From contig OW388296.1 of NCBI GenBank assembly GCA_936450465.1, positions 29,518,638-29,582,637 of the forward strand: a stretch of 64,000 nucleotides of DNA. Direction: 5' to 3'. Position 1 is the stretch's first letter. Each line of letters opens with the position of its first letter. Source of the stretch: Gibbula magus. Its lineage: Eukaryota > Mollusca > Gastropoda > Trochida > Trochidae. Below the pieces are notes generated by a model, which was not told the origin of the DNA, did not search any database, and was given only the letters and a program-made list of their open reading frames with translations. Below, piece by piece: positions 34,833 to 48,886 of this stretch. Position numbers and translations under genes: made by a program.

Positions 34833-35196
34833 TTAAAGGGGCAGTAGCACGTTTTTTCGCTCAAATAAGTGGATGAAATGTATTTGAAAAATAATGTCAC
34901 TAATAGTAAAATACCCTTCTGTCTTCAGAAACTCAAGTTAAAAATGAGTGTACATGGTTCCGTAAAGCCATGGGAATAGTTTATATCCTTTGAAATAATA
35001 GAATGTGTTCACAATAAAATGGCCGCCATGCATGTTTTGCATTATACGCAACACCGTTATTACCAATACGGATAATTGGTTTGGGTAATAAGATGTTTAA
35101 CCTCTAAAATCTATATAAATGACATGAACTATCATTACAAATGGGAAATTTGAAAAAAATAAAATTTGAAAAAAAACCGCGCTACTGCCCCTTTAA
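34833..35196 (+). mobile_element. TTAA mini-transposon, copy 4
   Basis: TTAA-flanked, 364 bp, ends AGGGGCAGTAGCACG, same orientation as copies 1, 2 and 5. Confidence 0.93.
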
Positions 35197-37689
35197 CAAG
35201 CCTGTATATCTGTGGCCAAAGTAAGGTTTCGAGGCCGTGTAAATATTTAGTCGCTAAATTCTGGTGAGGTGATTTATACAAGAATAACTGTTACACTTTT
35301 GCTTTAAAAACTTATTGGGAGCATAAATAATTTTGTAAAAGTCATATTGCACACTTTCGAGTGTGATAATTTCTTTATTACCCACTTTATTAATGTTACT
35401 TTTAGTAATAGAGACACGGTAGGTAAAACGGCTTTTCTTTAGGATGACGTCACGTACAATTGTTTATGACGGCACCGTCGAATGTTTGGCAATGTTTTAT
35501 TAACAAAACTGACAGCAAGTTTACTAGATGGTCAAATCAAACTTCTGTCAAAATTAAGATATAAATGTGCTTGCTTAACATGCCCGGAGAAGTCCTCTAT
35601 TCAAATTAAACAACCATTTGAAAGTTTTCCTTTCCTGAGGACAATGTTGTCATGAAGGTGGTGTCAAAAACATGATATTTTATTTATATGATAATAAGGG
35701 GAAAAACAGAGAGATATAACTGTGATAAGTACGTAGATCCAATAAATAAAAAACAAACACACGACATTTGACCGTGAGATGTTAGAAAGTGTATTTATTC
35801 AGGTTCAATCCTCCGAACGAAAACAAATTATGAAATATATAAAACCAAGATTTACTGCTATTTTTATGTGTTGGTGAGTATATTCAAATATCTTATTTGT
35901 GTATTCTTTTAGAAATAAACAACTAAATTAATCTATTTCATACTCTGACTCATGGCCATTGTCAAGGGACAGTTGACCTACATTCCTGTAAAAATATACA
36001 TATTCAGATTTCGCAACATAAATCCCATGCGTAGGAGTTTTTGTTTAACGCCTTGGATAAATCCACCCATAAAATTGTAATAAACTGCCTACAAGCCAGA
36101 AATGATATTCATATACGCAGTTTTAAAAACATTAAATTTCCTACATGTTGTCATTCTACATACGCTGGTGATCTGGGACAGTTCGATACATCAGACACTA
36201 TCGCTGAACTCCTGGAGGGACTCGAACCTCGGACCATAATATAAGTTGTCCTTGAGTGAATGAATCCTGTTATATAAAATGATTTTAGTTTGTTCATTAT
36301 GTTTTCTCTCTAAGTCAGGACCAACTCTAATTCGTGTGATAACAATCGTTTTGGCACAATTACTGACCAGTAAATACGATCTTAATAGAAGTTGCTCCAT
36401 GGCACTTGCTATATACATGCTGGTCGTATATCTGTATTTATTTGCTCTGTTTGACCAGATTTCTAGAATCCACAGCAATGCCCAGTGGTCAGTGACCTGT
36501 GTTATCAACATGATGACCCGGGTCATATCAACGACACCCCTATATCATAACTGTATCTATTCGTCAGTTCATCTATGTACAATTGAATCGTAAATCCTTG
36601 AAATTGACAAGGGTAAGTTAGCTATGTATTGTACATGAGAACCCAACTTCATTAATATAATATTTGGTTATCAAAGCGTTCACGGACCGAGTCTAGAATG
36701 GTTGAAAAGGAACATCAGTAACCGTTGAACACCGTGAAACGAAATAATGGCATTGTAAATCAAGATGACCTCTTTTAAAAAAAAAAATTAATATATATCT
36801 AGCAAAAACAAACGTAAGGATTAAACAATTTATTATCAAATTTAATGAAACATTAAACGAGACGAATTATTCACTTTAAACTGACTATAGTATATTAATA
36901 TCCATATTTGATGTTTCAATACGATGCGGCTGAGTTGTCATCAACTCAAGTTCTCGCATTTGAATAGGTGTTGAGATATAATATTAACTAAGACCTTATT
37001 CTCGCTGTGAAAAGGTCCCGCCTATGACTCGTCCCGGAGACATGTGGTTTGGGGGTTGTATAGAATTACCCACAACACATCATCACTACGTGGTATGGCA
37101 GTCACAATTGAACGTTCACGGTTCATAGCATATATGGGTTACGAAGACACAAATATATCATCATTTGTCCAGAACTTTCGCAATCGCAAAGTGCTTCGTA
37201 ATAACAAGTTTTTATCAATTATATTAAAAAGGTAGTTTATGAGAAGACATACTTGATGAACCTTACTGATAATACTGATGAACAGACAAAATGACTCTTC
37301 CCGCGCTTCCCGTGTTATATAACTTATTACTAGACCATCAACAAAAACATTCAACGAAATGCACGTGCTTCACGTGTTTGTCGTTGAACATGTAGTCAAA
37401 ACAATTCACGTTCTGCACGCGCTATTACAGAACCGAACTCTATTTCACTCACGGCTATGTCAATAGCATATTGAGGGTTTAACAGGAGAACATTTTTGAT
37501 CACGGCGGATAAACATAAATGGTTTATTAGTATTACTTTTTAGAATACACAATGTATTAATAATTATGTTACAAGAATGAGCTAACTTGCGCAATACACT
37601 TAATTTATGACAATTGAATAATACAGTGGTTTTATGTAAACATTAGTTTTGATAATAATATGATATTAAAATTACATTTTTCTATACTC
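35197..37689. other. Intergenic stretch without recognised features
   Basis: AT-rich; the longest open frames (about 111 and 104 codons near 36.2-36.6 kb, opposite strands) overlap each other and show no family pattern or splice context. I see no gene here. Confidence 0.5.
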
Positions 37690-38155
37690 GTTAAAAACTT
37701 TACAAATGAACAGGTAATGGTATTCTTCACCAATGGCATTAGTATCACATAATTTACAACATATTCCACATTATGTCATCTTCCCACTTCAACTGGCAGT
37801 CTATGGCACGCTTTTTGAAAAATGAGTAAAGGTAGATATTCGTTTATTTTAAGTTAAGAGAGGTAACAAAATTACTATTCAGTTTGATAAGCTTAAAAAA
37901 ATTACATTTTCATGAGTTATCTACACACGGAAACGATGGCTGTATAAATTGATCATTAAGGCAGTTTAGTACATTAGCTTTCAGCCAATTAACAGAAAGA
38001 ATACATTGTTTTATCCATACATTACTAGTTTCAATTAATATTTTGTTAATGAAATCAACCCATTTATATATAATTAGCATTGGATTTACAAAACAATATA
38101 TAATATTGTACAATATATCATATAAGGTTGATAAACTTTTGTTTGATTTCCCCAT
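37690..38155 (-). mobile_element. LINE retrotransposon 3'-ORF fragment (minus strand)
   Basis: On the minus strand an 81-residue frame (37910-38155) has the pattern of the region after a LINE reverse transcriptase: W-V-D-F-I-N-K-I-L, VWIKQ, and WLKANVLNCLNDQFIQ. Further along, after frame breaks, 37759-37698 reads CDTNAIGEEYHYLFICKVF. That is the C-x-x-x-x-x-G-x-E-x-H-Y-L-F-x-C finger-like end common to such ORFs. It is a decayed fragment. Confidence 0.7.
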
Positions 38156-38502
38156 TTAACAATTTTGCCCATATTGCCATATACATGTTGTATTAAAATA
38201 AAGCTTAAATTCAAACTCCTTCTCATATGAGACGTTGTTGTCAAATCAGCTGTGATATAAGTGCTTTTAAAAATAACAATAATGTGTGTTTTTAAAAACC
38301 CATACTGTAAGAGTGTTGATTCATACTTTACATTAAAGGATCTTTATTTCTCTGTTACAGGACTTTTATCATTTATTATTATTAATGACACAGTGACATG
38401 TATACGGGAGAATGTTGAAACTAGGCCTGCAACAAATCATGTATAATATTTAGTTTCCAAAGTTGTTTGAAGTCACTTGGTACACATTCTTTGATGATCA
38501 TA

Positions 38503-38519
38503 TATATATATATATATAT
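38503..38519. repeat. Short (AT)n run
   Basis: About 17 bp of alternating AT in AT-rich intergenic DNA; the neighbouring 38.2-39.5 kb shows no gene. Confidence 0.8.
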
Positions 38520-39581
38520 CTTGATTTAATTTACTTTTCTTGACGAAAACAATATTTGCTTGATATGGGTAACATATTCAAACAAATCAGATGTGACAGA
38601 CATATTTAATCTTTTATTTTATATCATCCTGTAAATTATATTATAAGTTGAATGTAAATACTCATAAATACAAAATAAGAATTAATACAAGTTGCAAATT
38701 AAGAAACAGTACCTAAATAGAATAAGTTTGTTACTGAGTGTATATTTCACAATTTCCCTTTTCATAACCATTTGCCAGTTAGTGTAAATAGATACTGAAT
38801 AAAAGACAATAACCGACTATCAATAACAAGACCTTTATTTTATGACTTGACTTTTGGTTATTATTTATCTTCTTAATGGCAAATCGGTGTTAAAATTTGA
38901 AATGTAAGTTAGATAAGCTTGGGTGAATCAAAACTAAAATGCAGCCTTCACAAAAGGATTTAGTCGGACCGAAATTTATTTAATAATAATATTTGCGCCG
39001 TATTTGACATTATTAACACTTTCTTAAGTTTGTAAATGTAAAAAATACCAATATGAATTAGTATATACCGTCGATTTAAAATTCAATTGCTTTTTGTTGA
39101 ATAATAATGCAAACCCAGTAATTTGATCAATGTTTTTATTCATCTCATGAATAAATACCATGTATTTCAAAATCAGGGTTACCTAATCTCCAAATAGTCT
39201 GAGAGAGGGCGATCGACCTATGTGATATTTCACAAGACTCTTCCCACGCGATGTAGATATTAGACCAAGGACATCTCCCAGCCACAAAAAGGCCGGCGTG
39301 TTGTGTTGAAACATCTTGAAGGGGGGAATCAGAGCGTTACGGTCTATACTGATAGGATGAAACATCAACCCTGATAGAATACAGAACACGGCGTATGGAG
39401 CACATAGGCTATGAGTTAAAAGAAATACGGGTAGTAAATATATTCAGCTGGAGAGGAATGTGAAGTGGAGAAAGTCCAAGTCCAATGTCAATGCTGACCA
39501 AACACATTTGAGTACATGTTAACGAGAACTAACCACCGTGAACATTTGTAAAAATTGTTAATGGTTTGAAGTGTAGGAGCT

Positions 39582-39945
39582 TTAAAGGGGCAGTAGCACG
39601 TTTTTTCGCTGAAATCATCGAGGAAATATATTTGAAAAATAATGTCATCAACAGTAAAACACCCTTCTCTTTACTGAAAATCAAGTTAAAATGAATGTAC
39701 ATGGTTCCTTTAGGCCATGGGAATTTGTTTTTGTCATTCGAAATAATAAAATGTGTTCACAATAAAATGACCAACATGCAACTTTTGCTTTATACGTAAC
39801 GCAGTTATAACCACTACGGATAATTGGTTAGTGTAATAAGATGTTTTACCCTCTAAAGTAAATAGAAATGACATAAACTATCATTATAAATGGGAAATTA
39901 GAAAAAATAAAATTTGCAGAAAACGTGCTACTGCCCCTTTTTTAA
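39582..39945 (+). mobile_element. TTAA mini-transposon, copy 5
   Basis: TTAA-flanked, ends AGGGGCAGTAGCACGTTTTT; the right end carries a few extra T before TTAA. Same orientation as copies 1, 2 and 4. Confidence 0.92.
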
Positions 39946-40149
39946 GACTTCAATGTTTGAATATCCAATGATGGCTGGTGAAAGTTACACAGTTTGGTAC
40001 ATGTGAAGTACGTGTGTTGTACACTGTAATATGCAAATAACAACTATTTACTTTGTGTTACTGTAAATCTAAAAACAGAGAATTGATTTAATTCGTATGC
40101 TATGTTTATGTACGTAGTACCAAATGAATGAACATGAATCATTACGTCT

Positions 40150-40200
40150 TTAAAGGGCATTTAGAAGTGACATACATAAGAACAGGAATATTTCTAGATA
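40150..40200. repeat. End fragment of the palindromic repeat family
   Basis: TTTAAAGGGCATTTAGAAGT followed by ACATAAGAACAGGAATATTT is the inverted equivalent of 14705-14741. The rest of the repeat is missing. Confidence 0.65.
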
Positions 40201-40380
40201 TACTATATATACTATAATATTATATATATTATCAAAATTACAGGAACACCTTTACCTTAACCACTTATAAAGTAAAGCTGCAGATTGTGATATACATACT
40301 GTAACACGTACACTCTATATTCGTACCTTTACCATCTTTCCCACGGACCCCAACCCTCTTGCTCCTCTCCAGCCCCAAAC

Positions 40381-40415
40381 CACCCCCCCCCCCCCCCTCC
40401 CCCACACACACACAC
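40381..40415. repeat. C run and (CA)n microsatellite
   Basis: About 16 C followed by TCCCC and (CA)n. Simple repeat only. Confidence 0.9.
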
Positions 40416-40931
40416 TGACATGATTCTTCTACTTGTCAGTTGAATCAAATAATCGTATTCATAAAGTTAATTGTGACAACAATTTTAGAATGTATTACCG
40501 TTATCTTTCTCAACATTAAATTCATTCAACCATTTCAAAAATGGATAAATGACTGTACACTGTAAGTAGAGAATGACATATAACTTATGTACATGTTAAT
40601 GATTCACCTACGTCATAATTACTATTTAGAGGGAGTCGGTGGCGGGGGAGAAGGGGATGGGGAGTCCGGATGACTACTTATCGGGGGATTTACCTGTCGG
40701 GAGATTCTTCGAATGCAAGTTATACCATAGGCGTGATATGAAGCTCAACCAAAAGCTAATAATATCCTCCTGAAGAGAATGTTTTTAAAATTAATGATAC
40801 GCCCAGTGACCTCATTAACGAGAACAGGTGAGGCGAACAGTAGATTCAGCTGTATCATCATCGCATCAGCGTCTGGATAGGAATAGCATACTTGTTAGAG
40901 GGACTTAAACAGCCATTGAGAGTTAGTGCTT

Positions 40932-41151
40932 TTAAAGGGACACTGCGTCGAGGATAAAAATGAGTCTCATCTTTATCTCACTAAGCTGATTAGGATGTCT
41001 GCTAACGAGTTACGCTTCACTTCACTGTCTACATGCAGTAGTTTTTATTACAATTACGTCAATTGTTTGAAATTCGGTGTCTGTGACTTGTTAATCAACA
41101 TAGTTAGATACACATAATCTGATTTTTATTATTGACGCGGTGTCCCTTTAA
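40932..41151. mobile_element. Second TTAA mini-transposon family, 220 bp
   Basis: TTAA at both ends, inverted ends AGGGACACTGCGTC and GACGCGGTGTCCCT. End sequence and interior differ from the eight-copy family. The 63-codon frame inside is not a gene. Confidence 0.8.
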
Positions 41152-42847
41152 TACAAAATTGTCACCACACATAACTGATATCAAACGCTAATCTATAACT
41201 AAAACTATAACAATCTATAACTTGATATATGAAAAAAAAATTATGTAAAACAACGGCAGTATGACGTCATTTTGTTTCCAAGACTTCTAACTCTCAATTA
41301 CCGCACCACTGAATGTGATATCACTTCACGGGTTTTCCTTTATTGCGTTCTACGTAATTCATGACGCAGAACACAATAGCAAGGCGTTTTAGGCTGCAAG
41401 TTAGGTTTCAATTACACAGACACTATGGCAACGCATGTACAACGAATCTTCTCGACTATCTCCGTGTTGCAAGGTGCTCTTGTAACTCCATGTTGATTGT
41501 GGCGATAGTTTTTTAACATCTTGTTATAAGATTGTTCTAGGGACATGCTTCAAACTTGTAACTTGTTTTAAACGATGCGCAATAACATTGTTAATATGTC
41601 TCAATTCATTATATTTCAAATAATTTAATTATTCATCCGCTGAATCCTTTTATCGTCGCTTGTGACTATATTTATTATTAACATTTAACCTGTTTAATGG
41701 TATTTTATTGTGAATTTAGCAGCAATCAATAATGCATATGTGATATTATATATTACCATTGACCACACGATTGAAATACAGTTATTTCAATATCAGTAGG
41801 AGAAATTAAGTGATAAATAAATGAGAACGCCAAGAACAATTTTAGACTGAAACACCTTTCCTATTTAGTGCGAGGCCAGGTACGCCCTTTTGGCATTTCC
41901 ACAGCAATGTATGAAACTATTAACTTTACCTGAGTATGATAACAGAGAAAACTACACTGAAAACACAAGTACATGTATTCTCACTGTCATTATGGCGTAA
42001 AATGTAATCTTTGAATGCCATACTCGGTTATCTTTACATGTCACATACATGTTCTGGATATCTTTATGATATTACTTTGGGTAATTGAAACAACTGTTGT
42101 GTTACCAAAACAAGTTATAGTGACAATAGTGATATCATAATACCGTACTACTTTCAGCTGATCGAGTAAACCTAACTCTCGCCACTTCAGTTTTTCAGTT
42201 CATCATACCATTTACGTATTTTAAGAATCGCCATGCAAAAACTGTTTTTAAAATTATCAGCGTCGAAATGAACACGTATGAAATTCACAGTAAGAAGCTT
42301 GCGTGTAGAAAGTTCAGCAAGAACGGTTGCATTAAAACAACTGGTTAAGGAATGACGGCCCCGTCGACGTCAACAACGTCATTCCTTACCGTTAAATTTG
42401 CTTCCTGATGTCTTGATTTAGGACAATAGTGCCATTGTGATAATGATTGCGTAAATGTGATATTTTATGTAGAAACGAACGAGAGAGTAACGGAAAACGG
42501 GACTGTATTTTTTACGGCTTGACTCCACCTAGATTAATTATGTCAGTAGTGGTATTATTACGCAATGTAGCGCATAGCGATCGTTGTCTCAAATGAATAT
42601 CGAGTTTCGTATACATGCAATAAATTGATCACAAAACTTCGCTCGTGAATAAATCACAACATTTAAAAATACCTCGTTGGAATATTTTCGATATTCAACG
42701 TTCGTTATGTACATGTAATCTCTATTTATTTTGGCAAAGACATAGCATCTATGCGCTGTCAACTTGTGTCAGCGGATGACGTCGCGCTGATAGCAATAGT
42801 GACGTTAACCTCTTTGTGGTGTTTTCAGTGATGAAACAAGTGATACC
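41152..42847. other. Intergenic stretch
   Basis: No gene seen. One short palindrome (about 42342-42392) pairs AAGGAATGACG with CGTCATTCCTTA around a GTCGAC centre. Confidence 0.5.
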
Positions 42848-43210
42848 TTAAAGGGGCAGAAGCACGTTTTTTGCAAATTTTATTTTTTTTAAATTTCCTA
42901 TTTATAATGATAGTTTGTGTCATTTAAATTTACTTTAGAGGGTTAAACATCTTATTACACAAACCAATTATCTGTAGTCGTGATAATGATGTTGCATATA
43001 AAGTTGCGTGGCGGTCATTTTATTGTCAACACATTTTATTATTTCGAATGACAAAACACGATTCCCATGGCTTAGTGAACGATGTACACGTCACTCATTT
43101 TAAGCTTGATTTTCCGAAGAGAGAAGGGTATTTTGCTATTAGTGACATTATTTTTAAAATACAAATCATCAAGTTATTTGAGCGGAAAAAACGTGCTACT
43201 GCCCCTTTAA
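42848..43210 (-). mobile_element. TTAA mini-transposon, copy 6
   Basis: TTAA-flanked, 363 bp, ends AGGGGCAGAAGCACGTTTTT, reversed orientation like copies 3, 7 and 8. Confidence 0.93.
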
Positions 43211-43790
43211 TGCAGTGATGAAGAACATGTTTTTGTGTTTAAATACTCAGTGTTTTCAGCGCAAAGCATTTAACAGCAACCTAACTAACCAACAAGGCGA
43301 GTTGATAGCAGGTTGCGTTACACATCGATATTTATTTGTTAGCCAAATAATTGAAATAGCAAACAATGCATATTGCAATGTATAGCTTGCGAATCAATAG
43401 TCAGATATTCACGTTATGCCAGTGAAATACATGATTAATTTGAAAATTAACAAAGGTGGGCTGTTCACTTGAGCAAAACCTTCGACCTGGTATGTATATC
43501 GCACTATTCCATCTGCATGGAGTTTGGTTAACGCAAAGTCTTAAATAACAATGTGAAGTTTGTTGCGGATCTTATGCACACTACATAAATGCATTACTCG
43601 AATAACCAAACTTGTATTACATGTATTATATTACACACGTAGTCATATCACATATAGCCACCGTCATTTGTTCTCAGCAGGAAAATCCTGAAAGTCATGA
43701 AATCATGCATGATGCTTGTTAAAACAACAGAAGGCACCGTGTGTCATATCAAAACTTGACTTGAGTTTTGTTGTTTTTCTGAGTTGTTTT

Positions 43791-43791
<1 letters not shown>

Positions 43792-43824
<33 letters not shown>
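43792..43824. repeat. Poly-G run of about 32 bp
   Basis: Uninterrupted G tract, about 95 bp before the LINE fragment. It could form quadruplexes; its true length may be affected by sequencing. Confidence 0.9.
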
Positions 43825-43826
<2 letters not shown>

Positions 43827-43918
43827 GGCGGGGAGGTTGAAACCTTAAAGAATAAACCTCATATGTATGTCCAATAATAGATGTCACTCTAGTCACACTA
43901 ATTAACTTCATAACCACA

Positions 43919-44395
43919 ATGGGTAATATTAAGGGTTTATTCCGTATGAGATACGAATGTTGTACAACATTCTTTTCTATTCTTAAGCAAAGATTGCATG
44001 ATGTATTCTACAAAAACTGGCATTGTCAAATATTATCCTCAAGGTTTCTGTGCCACTATTCAAGTATAAAATCGTCCCTTCTTCCTGAAAAATATTTAAC
44101 TGAACTTCATGATGAAACGTCAAGAAGAGTCTTTTGTAAATTACGAATATCATTACATGTTAATACTCTTAAAAAGAAAAATGTCCAGGACGAAAATAGA
44201 AGTTCATTATTTCATTATTGTAATACAGACTGTGTAAAAAATGAATTTCATGTTCTTCTCACCTGTAGCTATTATGAATCTTTAAGAAACAGATATTTAC
44301 CTATGATTTCAACTGTGCACAAAGATGAACAATTAATAATAAAATTGCTGAATTCTATAAATTCAATAGAGGATACTAAACGACCTTCTATTTAA
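43919..44395 (+). mobile_element. LINE retrotransposon 3'-ORF fragment
   Basis: Open frame of 158 codons. FSILKQRLHDVFYKNWH and then LFHYCNTDCVKNEFHVLLTC-SYYESLRNRYLP match the C-terminal part of LINE ORF2. There, after the reverse transcriptase, an H/C-x-x-C...E-x-H-x-L-x-x-C-x-x-Y...LR pattern is typical. No reverse transcriptase core (YADD) lies upstream, so it is a 5'-truncated remnant rather than a host gene. A different family member is at 37690-38155. Confidence 0.75.
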
Positions 44396-46103
44396 TACCA
44401 TTTTTATTAAACGAGTTAATGATTTTGTATAAAACGAGCGAAAGCTGGATGACGAGGTAAAATAACTGCTGGGGCATTGCTGCTGATTAAGAAAGAGTAT
44501 CACTGATAATTCTGTGGTTATATTCTCGATTTATACTGTGCTGCCGGCCAATCACTATTCAATGTATGTTATGAAAAGGTGGTTTTATTTTCTTCGGGTA
44601 AACAGCCCGGGGAAAATTACATCACTAATCCTCTGGGGTGATTTCACACTCTTCAGCTTCAGCTTAATACGTTCTGTGTCCTCAATGGGAATGATCTTTC
44701 GACCACATTGTATGCTCATCTTCAAGCGCAGAAGTCTTTGACCGACCACATGCTTCCTTCATGTTCTTCTAGGATGTAAAGTTAAACGAACATAAAAATG
44801 ATATTAATGACCAACATAAATTGAAAGTGGTACAACCCCTGTTTTACTTATTTGAAGTGTTTTAGTAAGATACACACTCATAAGTTCTGATTTGCCAGAT
44901 ATTATTATTTTTGTATATTGCAATTATTACATTAGTTCTTAGGTTAAGTTTTGAACCACATGTACCTGTTGTAGGCTAAGGTGAGAGGTCATCTATCGCC
45001 TTCTTCAAGTTTCCCATAAGTGCAGGAATGCTGAAATGTTATAAAAGTATCAAATCAATCAAAGAAACATGAATATTCAAAAGGGTATTTCATATTCTAA
45101 CTAAATATAAAGGTCATAATATGATATTCAAAAATATACATCAGTACAACAACTCTTACTTGGTCGTTTTTTTTTAGAATGTAATTTTTATGTATTCGTA
45201 TGAATCAAGAAAGTAGAGACTGTCTTGATACAATAAACATTGACATCGTTTCGATACAATATTTCGAAGGTATTTGATCAACTTTATTTAAATTGTTATT
45301 TCAATCATTAGCATATTGGACACACAATAAGAAAAAAATGAACTGTACCTGCATGCAGTTTTGGAATTTCATGTTGTTTTGCCCTCCGTGAATGACAACA
45401 GTTGTTGCCACTGAAGTTCACGTACACCCGGCAGAAAAGATTCTGTTTCTTCATTCAGTAACGGGTTATACTGGCAAATAATCGCGCCAAAATGTGGATG
45501 ATGAACAAAGCTCTTTGTCTGGGAGAGCACATGGTCTGGCTATTATATAACACCATATGGTGGACAGCGAGCGCCCGGCGATACGGAGCATACATTTGAC
45601 CTACATCTAATTACTAAATTAAGGCTCACTGAATCTTAGAGTGTAATTGATATTATTGTGTAGATGTTAAAAAGTAAGTCCAACATTACACACGCAATAC
45701 AATGAATAATACAAAAAAAACCATATCATGGTTGATATAAGTTAATGGCATTGTCGAAATGAAATGGAATACGGTACATATCATATCATATCAATCAAGG
45801 GTTTCAGTTATTTACTTGTTTATATAAATATAACATTTGCAAGACAATATTTTTCTCAAAAGTATAGTTAATCATCCTTTGTTAAAGCTTCATCTGAAAA
45901 ATGTATTTGAACATGTTTATCATAATAATTAATATTGAATTTCTAGTTCTTTGCTTTGATTACACGTGCAATTTTAAATAATGGATAACTTATTTGGTTT
46001 CTATGGGTCTTTTGATTTGAACAAATGGTTAACAAATGGGTACACGCGCGGGTTCTTAATTATTTCATTATCTGTTTCCATTACACTACATTACACTACA
46101 TAA
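44396..46103. other. Intergenic stretch
   Basis: No gene, RNA or clear repeat recognised; AT-rich with only short chance reading frames. Confidence 0.5.
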
Positions 46104-46777
46104 CACTTGATAGTTTCATGTTGGTTTCCATTTTCGGGAAACAATAATTGTAATTTACACTAATGGAAACCAGCATGAAACTTCACATTAGAGTTTCATG
46201 TTGGTTTCCCTTACGGAAATATTACATATCATAGAGTCCAAAATGGATTCTAGTTGGAAACCAGGTTGCCAAGTTTCAGTGATAGGATAGCAAGTGGATA
46301 CCCCTATTACCAAGTTAACAGTTGGTTTCCCGATTTCAGGATACTCAGTCATGTGTGCTGTGGTAGTTTCATGTTGGTTTCCATTTAATGGAATCTTTCA
46401 ATGCAGATTTCCAGGAATGGAAACCAACATGAAACCTCACTTGATAGTTTCATGTTGGTTTCCATTTTCTGGAATCAATAATTGCAATTTACAGGAATGG
46501 AAACTAACATGAAACTTCATATTGTGGTTTCATGTTGATTTCCATTTCATGGAAACATTGATTGCAATTTCCAGGAATGGAAACCAACATGAAACACATA
46601 ATCAATGTTTCCAGTTGGTTTCCATCACGGAAATACTTAATGTTATAGAATCCAAAATGGATTCTAGTTGGAAACCAGGTTACCCAGTTTCAGCAGATGG
46701 ATACCAAGTGGATACTCCTATTACCCAGTTTCCAGTTGGTTTCCAGATTGCAGGATACTCAGTCATTTTTGCTGTAT
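46104..46777. repeat. Array of palindromic GTTTCATGTTGGTTTCCATT units with two 148-bp spacers
   Basis: Fold-back units of about 70-75 bp start GTTTCATGTTGGTTTCCATT and end with the complement AATGGAAACCAACATGAAAC (near 46112, 46368, 46447 and 46527). Two 148-bp blocks at 46214-46361 and 46628-46775 share AATGGATTCTAGTTGGAAAC and CAGGATACTCAGTCAT and lie 414 bp apart. The open frames here are by-products. Confidence 0.88.
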
Positions 46778-47692
46778 AATAAACTATTGTAAAGTCATAC
46801 TTGCGGCTGTATTACACTAGTTTAATATTGTCGTATAAATATGACACTGCAGTATCTTACACGGGCGAGTAATAACATATTATATTAGCTGAGTCAATGT
46901 TATTGAAAAAGCCTCTGGACGCCATATTACCGACATTGCTAGACATGAAGCCTTCAATATATTCGCCTCTCTTACCTCCAACCGAGGTTAAAGAACAGCT
47001 GATCCATGTAGAGTAGACTTAACGCCAGCAATCGGCGATGAACAGGTATTTGACCTACATTATTGACAGGTGTGCGGTATCGATGAAGATCGATACATAT
47101 AGTGCAGCTGCGGAGGAAGCTCATACAGACACACTGCAGATGCAGACAGAAAGTATTTATTTGAACAATGTGCATAGTTATTTCATGGTATATTCTATTA
47201 TTTTGATATGTTGGCAATCTGTTCTGTGCGTTTTAAGAGCGCCCCTTAATTAAGCTTTTTAACCCTTGTGTTTAAAATTCAGTTAAAAGGGAGCATTGCA
47301 TAATTATATAATCTGTGTAAGGGAAAACCAATAAAAAGTCAGTTTCTTCATAAACATGCAGTGCAGTCACAGTTATCAAACGATCTCAAAGAACTAGTTC
47401 ATAACATAGTACATACCCTCGCAACAGTTTGCCCTCCATCATTCATCATAACGAATACTCTCAATAAATATCGTTAATGTAAGTTAATTTCATATCAGCT
47501 GTGTGTTGAAATAATGATAGGACCCATTTCTATTTACCATAGTTACAATTATGTGTTTATGTCAGGCTTCGTATCGTTGTGTAGTTGATCCCGGAAGTTG
47601 ATTTAGTTCTTGGTAGGTTTTTTGTGTGGCTAAAGCGCTTAGAAATGGCGTCTCTGTAACAACTGCTAGTGCACAATCCTACTATGACTGCA

Positions 47693-48256
47693 ACGGAGAT
47701 TATTACTGCTGCTGCTACTACTACTACTAATGCTACTTCTACTCCTACCACTGCTACAGCGACTTCTGCTACATCAATACCACCACTAATAATAGAACTA
47801 CACCTATTAATACTGTTATCACGGCCACCACCACCACCATTGCCACTACTACTGTCACTACCACCACCACCATCACCACTACCACCACCATTGCCACTAC
47901 TACTGCCACTACCACCATTACAACTGCAACCACGATCACTACCACAGCAACTACCACCGGGACCATCACGACCACTACCATCACCACTACAACTGCCACC
48001 AGCACAACCACTACTAGTGCTACTACCACCATCACCACTGCAACTACAACCACGACCACTGGCACTTCAACTACCATTGCCATTGCCACTGTGACTACCA
48101 CAACCCCCACCACCACAACCACCACAACCACCACTGCTATAACTACACTTACTACCACTACTACGTCATTACCTCTATTATTTCTGCTGCTCCATTGCGA
48201 TCACAACCACAACTACTACTAACACTACCATTTATATAACTGCTTCGCCGTTACAA

Positions 48257-48290
<34 letters not shown>

Positions 48291-48300
48291 GCTGCTGCTG

Positions 48301-48346
<46 letters not shown>

Positions 48347-48386
48347 CACTACTACTGCTGCTGCTGCTACTACTACTACTACTACC

Positions 48387-48422
<36 letters not shown>

Positions 48423-48615
48423 GCTACTACTACCACAACAACTACAACTACTACTACCACCACTACTACTACCACCACTACCACTACTACCACTACTACT
48501 ACTACTACCACTATTACTATTACTACTACTGCTACTACTACTACTGCTACTACTACCACCACTACTACTACTACTACCACTACTACTACCACTACTACAA
48601 CCACTACTACTACTG

Positions 48616-48665
<50 letters not shown>

Positions 48666-48837
48666 GCTGCTACTACTACTGCTACTACCACTACCACTAC
48701 TGCTACCACTACTACTACTACTACTACTACCACAACTACTACTACTACTACCACTACTACTATTACTACTACTACTACTACCACTACTACTACTACTACC
48801 ACTACTACTACCACTACTACTACTACTACTACTACTG

Positions 48838-48886
<49 letters not shown>

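Noticed and set aside
36191..36593. Overlapping opposite-strand frames of 111 and 104 codons
   Set aside because: No recognisable domain, start context or splice sites; lengths are expected by chance in this much DNA.
43919..44395. 158-codon frame as a host gene
   Set aside because: The C-terminal finger-like pattern matches LINE ORF2 ends, and a related decayed copy lies at 37.7-38.2 kb.
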